Shown one piece after another: positions 55,701 to 64,000 of a DNA stretch of 64,000 nucleotides; the stretch's first letter is position 1; each line of letters opens with the position of its first letter. Origin of the DNA: Hyparrhenia diplandra (lineage: Eukaryota > Streptophyta > Magnoliopsida > Poales > Poaceae); NCBI GenBank assembly GCA_015847255.1, contig JADLZK010011563.1, positions 1 through 64,000 on the forward strand, in the 5' to 3' direction. The notes beneath the pieces were generated by a model, which saw only the letters and a list, made by a program, of their open reading frames with translations, had not been told where the DNA came from and searched no databases. The translations under genes were made by a program, and so were the position numbers.

Positions 55701-57215
55701 AGCGAGCGCGCGGCGGCGTGGTGCGGCGGATCTTCGCCGGCGATGACCAAACGCGCGCAACTAGCTAGTCGATTCGACTCTACTCGGCGAGACGGACGGC
55801 GTTGGTGCACTTGGTTTGAGCTCAAATGGACAAATACGACGACGGCGTATGGCGGCGGCTCGGGGGCGCGGACGACGGCGGTCCGCCATTTCGGTGCTTG
55901 GATCGAGCCACCTAACCTACGTTCTCGACTCCTCTGGACTCAAAGGTGACATGCAAGGCGGTTTCGAGCCTAACGGAGCTACGACGGCGAGAAGACGAAC
56001 GCATGCACGGCGGCGCTCACGGGCAGCGCGTCGGCGACGACGCATCCCGGCGAAATGGCGGCCGGATCTACTCATCCAGCTAGCTCAAGAGCTCAAGCAC
56101 CTCTAGGCGACTCTAGAACACGAGAAAGAATGAGCTAAACGCGATTCACGAGCTCAGGCACGAGCTTGCCCCAACGGCGGCCATGGCGGGCTCGCCGGCG
56201 GGCAGTCGGGACGGGAAAATGGGGTCCTTACCTCGGCTTTTACCTCGATTCAACGACGGCTCTAGGTGGAGCAGCTCATGGCGAAGCTAGGGATTTGTTT
56301 TGGGGTGGATTGGTGTGGTGGTGACGGCGAACGGGCGGCGCGGTGCTCGGGATCGACGACGGCGACAGCGGGCGGCGCCCCGAGCAAGGAAAGCGGTGGC
56401 GGCGGCTCGGGAGTGCGGCTAGGGTTAGGGCACGCGTTGGGCACGCATTTTAAGGCGCATGGGTGAGCGGGCGCGCTGTCGGGCCATACATCGGTGGCGG
56501 GCGTGCGGCCACGCCGCCACGCGCCATTTGTCGGCCAATGGCCGGCCGATAGGTCTCCCCTCCCCCGTTTTTCGAGTCGGCGTTGTATTCCGGCCTGTAC
56601 ATCGAGATTCGTGTGGAATTTGGAAAAAGTCAAAACACTGATTTTGTAGAGAATTTCATAAGCTACAAAACACTCAATATGAACTTTTTCTAATTCGTCC
56701 TAGATTTGGAGATAAAAATTAAAAACAGCAAGGTCACTCCATCCATTCAAAAACAGAGTTTGAATTCAACTCAAATTTGACTCAAACTTGTGAGCACTAT
56801 TTGGATCATTTGCACACCTTTTCATAAGAAACTCATAAAAGATCATTTGATCTACATAACAAGTACTACATTTCATCTATAGAAAACTTTTTGCTAGAAA
56901 CACTTCTATCAAGCACTTTTGAAATGAGTTTCAAAATGACTCAAGGAGGTTTGACACTCTAGGGCAGATTTATAAAAATTTTCCAAATTGAAACTCCAAC
57001 TCAAACATGGTCCTAAATTATGTCAAAAATATATCTAGGCACAATCTAGGTCCAAAACATCATTATAGCAAAGATTCTATAGTAGCTAGGTCAAACAAGC
57101 ATGAAATGAGAGCAAATCAAAGTGAATGTCATAAGTAACATGATTATGCATGAAATGATGATGATGCCATGCAAATGATCATGCTTTCAAGATGCTTAAC
57201 ACCTAGGGTGTTACA
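52707..57215 (-). repeat. 5' LTR of element F (4509 bp)
   Basis: Copy of 33011-37535. Differences are mostly one- or two-base changes in the GC-rich block (about 55675-56560) and at CAG/CTG/CCGG words elsewhere. Confidence 0.92.
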
Positions 57216-57686
57216 TACTGTAAGTGGATCTCATAAGTAAATCACTTCCTAAATCATTAGATATCCTTTTCTCTCTACTTTCCCATAGACTCCCTTCCCC
57301 GTGGTAAAATATAAATACGATACCGGATTACTCCCGGTGAAGTGCTACGATGGTATTTCTATCTGTGCGCTTGCAGATATCATGTTCATTCTTTTATCAA
57401 GGCCTATCAACAAAGACCATACCCGCATTTCTTTGAGCGTTATTTCTAGGGTGACAGACTAGTGTATAGGTAATGCCTAGAAATGAGTGGTATATTACAT
57501 ATCCCGGTGAGATTAACTCCACTATGGATAATGATGCTAAGTTTACATCCCACTACTAACACCGCCTAACTCCGCTTTATTGGATCATGAGGTTAATCCC
57601 ATATCCAAGCTAACATGATTAGATGGATATTCCATATATATTTCTTTTCGCCTTCCTAATTGGGATCGTGTAAGAAATATTCAACA
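57216..57686 (+). repeat. 5' LTR of element E, segment 3 (end)
   Basis: Continues the E LTR after F. It includes the U5 motif (57319-57378: CGGTGAAGTGCTAC and TGTGCGCTTGCAGA) and ends TTCAACA at 57686, directly before the primer site. It cannot be compared with the 3' LTR, which is cut by the window end. Confidence 0.8.
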
Positions 57687-57694
57687 AGCATTTC

Positions 57695-57713
57695 TCGGCG
57701 CCGCGTTCGGGAA
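57695..57713 (+). other. tRNA-Asp primer-binding site of element E (altered)
   Basis: TCTCGGCGCCGCGTTCGGGA stands where TGGCGCCGTTGCCGGGGA is expected. The GGCGCCG core is kept. The differences lie at CTGG and CCGGG, the words that are often misread in this window. Confidence 0.65.
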
Positions 57714-58101
57714 GGCATAGTCTATCCAAAGAAATAATTTTTCTTGGCTTTGTTTTTCAAACTTTCCTAGTTTGGAATGGTATAGTCAATCTTTTAAATT
57801 TTTAAAATGTGTTTTCCTAGCTACAAAAGTTTTCCTAGTGCTTCTTTCTAGTTTTCTCTAGTATGGAAGGGTATTAGCCAAAACTTAGACAAAGTGTTAT
57901 TCCTATTAAGTTAGTATTGTTTTCGACTTTACTAGTTAGAAAGGGTGCTAGCCAAAAATCCTATAAACACATCATATAAGGAAACAAGAGAGATCACTTA
58001 CACCACATAATGCATTGAGAACCCATTATCACATACTCAAACAGGTTCAACCCTGTTTTCTATTTGTTTTTGATCTTATGCAGGGAAAAATATATGTATG
58101 A
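57714..58101 (+). other. Leader of element E between primer site and gag
   Basis: AT-rich, no ORF. Repeated TTTTCCTAG and TAGTTTGGAATGG-like phrases are visible at 57760-57960. Confidence 0.6.
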
Positions 58102-59490
58102 ATTGGAACCTTCCGTAAAAATTTTATTGAAGATCCCGAAAAGCTAATCGACAGGGCGAGCAAAAACTCGGACAAACTCAAAGCACCTACATCATCATCA
58201 TCATCATCATCTTCTGAGTCACCAAGACCTTCTGATCCGGAAGTTAATCAAGTTACTAGAAATTTAACACCTGAATTTGAAGCTATGGCAACCAAGACAC
58301 TTCGTGAGTTCTCAGCTCCTACCACGGACAATATTCTCACCGGTCCGAAGGTAGAGGTTGGAGACAAAGGCTTTGAGCTTAAGCCAGGGCTCATCAACAT
58401 GGTGCAATCAAGCCAATTTTGTGGAAAGGCACATGAAGATGCTAGTGCTCATCTCCAACACTTCCTAGAGATTTGTAGCACATTCACTATGAAGGACGTA
58501 TCCAAAGATGCAATCTTGCTCCGCCTCTTTCCATTCTCACTGTTGGGAAAGGCTAAGCAATAGTTCTATGCTACTAAAGATAAGAATACAACATGGGATA
58601 TTTGTTCCACAGCCTTTCTTGCTAAGTTCTTCCCTATAGGCAAGACGAATGCCTTAAGAGGAAAGATATCAAATTTCCAGCAGCAACATGATGAATCAGT
58701 CCCGGAAGCGTGGGAGCGTTTCCAAGAATATATTTCAGAATGTCCACACCATGGGATGGAGAAGTGGTTGCTGATGCAAACTTTCTATCATGGGCTAGTT
58801 CCCAGTGCTCGTGAAACTATGGATGCTGCAGCTGGTGGTGCTTTCTTATCACTTACATTAACTCATGCTACAGAGCTTGTGGAGAAGATGGCTTCCAATC
58901 AAGGTTGGAGTGAAGAGCGTCAACCTCGCAAGAGAGGAATGCACCAGCTAAAAGAAATCGATATGCTATCTGCTAAAATGGACTTAATCATGAAGAAGCT
59001 AGAGGATAGAGATCCTCAACCCAAGGCAGTCATGCAAATTCAAGATTCCCGCATGACGTGTGAAGAATGTGGAAACACAGGCCACACTGGCAGGAATTGC
59101 CTAGAGATTGTGGAGGACATCAACTTCATAAACAACAACAATAATTTCCGTCCTCAACAAAATCAAGGTTGGAACCAACAGAGGCCCAACTATCAAGGAA
59201 ACTACCAAGGTAACAATCCAGGTAACAACTTTAATACTTATCAACCTTCTTTGAGAGACCTTGTTGTTAACCAAGGTAAAACCATGGAGAATCTGTCTAG
59301 AAAAATAGCAACTAATGATAAAGCTCTTGAACTTAATAATACTCATTTAGAAAGCTTTTCTTCAGCTATAAAGAATCAACATAGCTTTAATAAAATGATA
59401 GAATCTTAGATTTCTCAGTTATCTGTTCCACTAACCACACCAGGTAAGATTCCGGGGCAGGTAACTACTATAGAGAGACCTCAGGAAGCT
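58102..59490 (+). pseudogene. gag: Gag of element E
   Basis: The frame is open from 58102, with an early Ser run encoded by TCA repeats (58190-58211), through ATG 58285. A methionine start upstream of 58285 is possible but not visible. Landmarks are FELKPGLINMVQSSQF, AHEDASAHLQHFLEICSTF, LFPFSLLGKAKQ, FFPIGKTNALRGKI and WERFQEYISECPHHGMEKW. Then come the zinc knuckle CEECGNTGHTGRNC, an Asn/Gln-rich tract and QPSLRDLVVNQGKTMENL. Two TAG stops interrupt the frame (58561, expected Trp; 59407, expected Gln). Both fit single C-to-T type changes. Otherwise the frame is collinear with A gag. Confidence 0.85.
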
Positions 59491-60770
59491 GTTGGTTGGA
59501 TGATTCGATGCCACCTAAGAAGGAAGATCCAGGGAGGCCAGTCATTACAATCCAGATTGGACAACACACCTTCGACAATGCTCTCTGTGATTTCGGCTCA
59601 AGCGTGAACATACTACCCAAGCTAATTTATGAAAAGATTTATAGTGAACCACTGTGGAAAACAAATATGTGCTTGCAGCCTGCAGATCAATCATTCTGTT
59701 ATCCCGAGGGGATCCTTGAAGACGTGTGTGTGGGAATCAGAGGCTCTTAAGTGCCAGCAGACTTCGCAGTCGTAGATACCGGAAGAAATGAAAGATCAAC
59801 AATCATACTCGGTAGACCATTCTTATGCTCAGCCAAAGCTATCATCTATGCAGACAGTGCGAAGATATGTTTCAACATCAAAGGGAAAAAGGAGAAATTC
59901 AACTTCAAGACTAAGGTACACACCTCTCTTACTTATTCCCAAAATTCCTATTCTTATATTTCAGAACCGAAGGTAGAAATCTACAACAAGAACAGAAGAA
60001 GGAATCAGAACAGAAACAAGAAGGCGCAGCCTACAAAGGTAATGGTGGTAAATAAAATAAAATCTTATAATGACCATTTACTTCAGTCTCCAATGCTTCG
60101 TAAACAAGACGATCCAGGTACTCCTACCATCGCATGTTCTATTCAATGTTTAACTTTCTATAATACATTTTGCGATACGGGATCTGGTATTAATCTAATG
60201 GCAAAGATAACATATGAATTATTATTTGGAAAATTGCCGTTGCAACCAACATTTGTGCAGCTACAGATGGCAGACCAATCTTATAGAATCCCTGAAGGAA
60301 TTGCCAAAGACGTACCAGTCAAGATTATGGACCACTATGTTCTCACTGACTTTGTAGTCATGGACATGGGGAAGGAAGAAGATCCTCCATTAGTGCTTGG
60401 GAGACCATTCCTCAACACTACACGCGCAATCATCTACATCCATACAGGAGAGATACATTTCCACTTCCCTAAAGAGAAGGTACGTGTTTATTTTAATAGT
60501 TATAATAATTATGAATTTCCCAGGAACAGGTCAGCTTGTTGCCGCCATAATAGACGGTGGATCAAAAATCTAGAAGGAGATAAGGTAAGTGAAGAGGCTA
60601 AAGCCCTTACACCTAATACATCCATGGAGAAAGAAGAATCAAGTACTCCAGAGAAGAGTTCATCATCTAAAAGATGGAGGAAGAAGAAGATATCTCCCAG
60701 ATCATCATCAGAAGAGACTATAGAATCATCAGTGCCACCGATTGTGACAACTGATATCCCATGGGAGTAA
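59491..60770 (+). pseudogene. Tandem double aspartic protease ORF of element E
   Basis: One frame, 59496-60770, with a single TAA (59748-59750). Copy 1 has KKEDPGRPVITIQIG, NALCDFGSSVNILPKLIY, PADQSFCYPEGILED, PADFAVVDTG and IILGRPFLCSAKAII. Copy 2 has RKQDDPGTPTIACSIQ, NTFCDTGSGINLMAKITY, QMADQSYRIPEGIAKD, TDFVVMDMG and LVLGRPFLNTTRAIIYI. Each copy is a full Athila-type retropepsin domain of about 130 residues, joined by a basic linker (KNRRRNQNRNKK). Copy 1 has D-F-G and copy 2 the canonical D-T-G. A Ser/Glu-rich tail with KRWRKKK ends at TAA after IPWE. RT does not follow. The frame change at the gag border lies near 59490. Confidence 0.75.
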
Positions 60771-63143
60771 AGAGCAGAACTTGAAGTCCTGTTCGGAGGA
60801 CTCTAAATGCCGAATCCTCGCCGAAAGGTAACTCGGTAAGTTATCCATATTTAAATTCCTGCATTGCATATTTTATTATTTCCATATCATGTTTATCTTT
60901 TTAGCATTCTATATCTGCATTTGAAAACAACAAAAATATTTTGTCTTTTGTTTTGTGAAAACCTTTAAGCCCCATGCTAATATCTCCGAGGTTTAAAACC
61001 TCTAGGCTATTTGCTGTGGTGGCATAAAAAATAAAATAAAGATGCATAAGTACTTTATCTTTTCTTGCATATAAAAATATAAAAATTTGAAAAAAAATGA
61101 AAATCCAAAAATATTTCCCAGGCAACATAAAGCAATGTGGCTAACCTCTAATGCTTAATCAAGTTCCACTAGCTTTGTTGTCTATTTGAGATCAGCAGAT
61201 TTCAAGAGGAGAAGAGATGTTTGGCGCCACCCTTGTCGCCAACTACCTCAACCTCTACATCATTGAAGACCACACTCCAATCTAGCTTGGGGGAGTGCAA
61301 CCCCCAGTTATCCAGATAAGTATCCCTATCTATCTATACTATTATATTAATATTATTAGTTAAATATTTTGTTTGCTAGAAAGTTTGTTTAAGAGTCTAG
61401 TTTTATAGAGTCTAGTTGTTTTAAAGAGCCTTTAGTTAGAGTGTGAATAAAAGGATCAAGAGAGAGTGCTCACTAAATTTAATTTGCTCAACTAAAAGGA
61501 ACCCCAAAATCTGCCAACATGGAGATGATGAATAGTTGCTCCGTTGTTATACTTTTCTAGTACCTAGCTTTCAAGCTTAATTTCTCTTGAGCTCCATTTG
61601 CAAAATTACTTTGATTTGATGTTTACTCTAAACCTGAAACCTATGGGTTGCAAATGCTTGCTCTAAAGTCTAGGTAATTGACGGATATGATATATGATAG
61701 TCCTATTTCGCTATTTGATCTTACTCCTAGTGACACTAGATTTCTGGAGATTTATATTTTGAAAATTGAAAATGCACATGATAAGTTCCTGTGTGACAAG
61801 AGTGTGAACCTCCTACCACAGCCATATATACATGCTCCCTAGATTAGGAAAACCTTTGATATATATATAGGCTGCTTGCTTTGCATTGAGTTTGTTCAAT
61901 CTCTATCGACCCTTAGAAACTTGTCATGCTGATCATGTACACCCCACTCATTCCATCACATTACATTCCACTCCACTCGACTCCATGCACTCATATGCTA
62001 TTTCCATCCTGGAAGTATGCATCCACCATATATACACCCATTATATATATACCACTATCATTTCACTCTAGCTAGCAAAAATGTTCTACTCCTATCTTAG
62101 GAGAGAGCAACCAAAAATATTCCCTATACCCATCCACTCATTCATTGCTAGCCAATATCTTACAAAAGCTCCAATACATTTGTTTACCTCTCAAAAGTTA
62201 TTGCAAAAGAGATTTGGGTTGTAGATTAAAAAAAAGAGAGAGAAAAGAAAAGGGAAATGAAAAATGGACAAGTGTCCTACGGGCGAGTAGAGCCTACCTC
62301 CCTAAGAAAAAGAAAGAATAAAGGAGAGTTAAAAAATGGACAAGTGTCCGCTGAAAACAATGGGTACTTAGATGCTCGCCTCTCCATAAAAGAAAAATAA
62401 AGAAAGAAAAAGATACAACCCAGGTTCTCTACAGAGTTTCCAAATTCCACAAGAGAGAAGATTTCTCAAGGAGCACAAGTAAGATTTTCACCTCATTCAT
62501 TCTATACACCTTACTATATTCCCTACCATTTATATTCTATCCACCATACACATGCACCACTTGATCAGTGTGACTTGTAACTTTGGATCCATTGCTTGAA
62601 TTTACAATATATGCTCAGTAAGTAAATAAATTGTTTTCTCCTACCTATGAGCTCTAGATATATAAGCCTTAGATATAGGGTAAGAGAGAAGAAGGCATAG
62701 TGTGCTACTGCCTTAGCCAAAAATACTACATATTATGAGAGAAAGGCAACACTACCTTATTGCCTTAGAGAGGATCCACAAATACCACAAATGAGAGATT
62801 AGAGAGAGTCATCTTTGGGAATTTTGAGTTTTATTTAAAAACCAGCAAAAACTCCAGAAGAACAGTTGATCAAAAGAGTTTGAGATATAGTGCTCGACTT
62901 GACTGTTCTATCTTTCAATTACTCAAGATTGAAGAAAAGTTTATAAGCCCCAAAAGGTAAGAGGTAATATGGGTAAGTTGAAGTTTTGAAAAGTTTATTC
63001 CTATCTGGAGAGAAATTTTGTTTAAAAGCATGTGTATTTTTAAGGTGTGATAGCGTTGCAGCAACTCCTGATCCAAGTAAGTAGTTTAATATAATATCAT
63101 GTGTCTTGCTAAGAGACTAGCAAGAGGTAAGCTTGGGGGAGCT
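60771..63143 (+). other. 3' noncoding cassette of element E
   Basis: There is no supported ORF in 2.4 kb. An internal polypurine-like AGCTTGGGGGAGTG (61284-61297) is followed by AACCCCCAG, making a TGGGGG/CCCCCA hairpin. Two ATGGACAAGTGTCC copies (palindrome part 62266-62277 and 62338-62349) follow, the first with GGGCGAGTAGAGCC. Then comes a hairpin CTTGCTA/TAGCAAG (63105-63111 and 63118-63124), and the terminal polypurine tract GCTTGGGGGAGCT (63131-63143) borders the 3' LTR. The layout matches the cassettes of A and B. Confidence 0.72.
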
Positions 63144-64000
63144 TGTTGACATCTGTTATAGCATAATTTTATAAGTCAATTAACATGAAATAAGGGCTTA
63201 AGTCAAAGACCAACATAAGTCTAGGGGTCTAACTAATGTATTTCCACGAGTTTTGGTATTCTATGACTTTCCAGGGACTTGATAGATAAATGAAGAGAAG
63301 AATGGAGAAAGTTCCGGAATATACAAGACATATGATGACAAGACTTGACCGTGAAGTAACTCAACCCGAAAAGTGGACTAAAACATTCTAGAAGACACCA
63401 GAGAACACCAGAAAAGACGGGATGCCAAGGTGGCATGACACCCTGGCGGCCGCCAGTGCCAAGTAGGTCGGCCGCCAGGTGGGTCCCACCTATCAGCCTC
63501 TCCTTTCTAGGTCGGTTTACTACCGACATTGAGGTTGTATCTACACCGTTATTGAAGGTCGGTTTGATCCAAGGGTTCACGTTCATTGCCAAGTGCTATA
63601 TAAGAAGACCACGGTGACTCGGGGCAAAATAACAATTCATTATCAACTCATACCAAGTCAATTCATCTCAAGTCCAACCAAGTCTAGACCTAAGCCCTAG
63701 TTCATACTAGAAGTAGTTAGCTATCTAGCTAGTTCTAGTTGAAGATCAAGTTCATCTTGAGTTTCTGATAGTCAAGAAGTAGCAAGGATCATCGTTCTTG
63801 AGACTTCTCTCTTGTATTCGATCTGTAAGTACTATTATATTTAGAATACAATTGTTATGGCTTTGATCTATATAATTATTATATTCTTATTGATATGTGT
63901 TTATGCATGCTATGATTATATGTTTAGTTTAGTGAGTTTGTCTTATATCTTATGCATGGAATTGTATAGCATCCACGTAGATGATCACTATGTGGGTGAT
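63144..64000 (+). repeat. 3' LTR of element E (cut by window end)
   Basis: First 857 bp of the LTR, nearly identical to 21492-21797 plus 32008-32560. It shows the intact CTGGCGGCCGCCAG site at 63444-63457, into which element A inserted in the other LTR, and TATATAA at 63598-63604. Confidence 0.93.

Larger units (their letters stand above)
33011..57215 (-). mobile_element. Element F: Tekay-like chromovirus with 4.5-kb LTRs
   Basis: Read on the minus strand, it runs from TGTAACACCCTAGG (57215) to CTCTATCACA (33011). The order is 5' LTR, tRNA-iMet-type primer site, an extra ORF, gag-protease, RT, RNase H, integrase with chromodomain, polypurine tract and 3' LTR. After removing the B insertion, F is about 15.7 kb. 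TACTG follows the right end, and TACGTG precedes the left end. This would be a TACTG duplication if one base was added at the CTG. The two LTRs are highly similar. Confidence 0.9.
21492..64000 (+). mobile_element. Element E: non-autonomous Athila-type retrotransposon (3' end beyond window)
   Basis: The 5' LTR starts at 21492. With the insertions A and F removed it continues 32008-33010 and 57216-57686, about 1.78 kb in all. Then follow a tRNA-Asp primer site, gag, a double protease ORF, a 2.4-kb 3' noncoding region, a polypurine tract and the 3' LTR from 63144. There is no RT, RNase H or integrase. Matching parts of the two LTRs are nearly identical, so E is young, and A and F are younger still. 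Confidence 0.85.

Overview
The window is plant nuclear DNA made almost entirely of nested LTR retrotransposons of the Ty3/gypsy superfamily. Several families look like those abundant in grasses: an Athila-type pol with an FMDD reverse transcriptase, Tat elements with two RNase H domains, and a Tekay-like chromovirus with 4.5-kb LTRs. A grass is therefore the likeliest source, but the species cannot be fixed from this sequence. I find no host protein gene, rRNA, tRNA gene or CRISPR array. The tRNA-like strings are primer-binding sites.

Layout. (1) 1-362 is the reversed 5' part of an Athila-type LTR. 395-6896 is the 3' half of a forward Tat element (R1): integrase, a long 3' region with an antisense gene, and an LTR. 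7610-8637 plus 20059-21491 is a second Tat 3' end (R2) facing the opposite way. (2) Element D (8638-20058) is a near full-length Tat element inserted in the R2 LTR, with gag, protease, RT, RNase H, archaeal-type RNase H and integrase, all frame-shifted. (3) Element E (21492 to beyond 64000) is a non-autonomous Athila-type element inserted in R2. Its 5' LTR is split by two later insertions. Element A (21798-32002, minus strand, target duplication GCGGC) is another non-autonomous Athila-type element, itself carrying a solo LTR (G, about 28223-29575). Element F (33011-57215, minus strand) is a chromovirus with 4.5-kb LTRs and an extra ORF before gag. Element B (42443-50933, minus strand, target duplication GTGGT) is an Athila element with pol and sits inside F. 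Deduced order: R2 first, then D and E; then A and F into E; then G into A and B into F.

How the parts relate. A and E have Gag and protease but no RT or integrase. They share with pol-bearing B a tRNA-Asp primer site, related LTR ends and U5, two polypurine tracts, a hairpin beside the terminal tract, and a palindromic motif in the 3' noncoding region. This is what is expected if A and E are copied in trans by a B-like element. The most interesting signals are this 3' cassette, a tandem protease duplication in E, an internal TATA promoter ahead of the Athila ORF in A, and a conserved spliced antisense gene in the Tat elements.

Quality caveat. Sister LTRs and conserved codons disagree mostly at CTG, CAG and CCGG. 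Three conserved sites in the RT of D all read TCTTTGG where GCTGG-like codons are expected. Many frameshifts may be base-calling artefacts at methylated cytosines rather than real decay.
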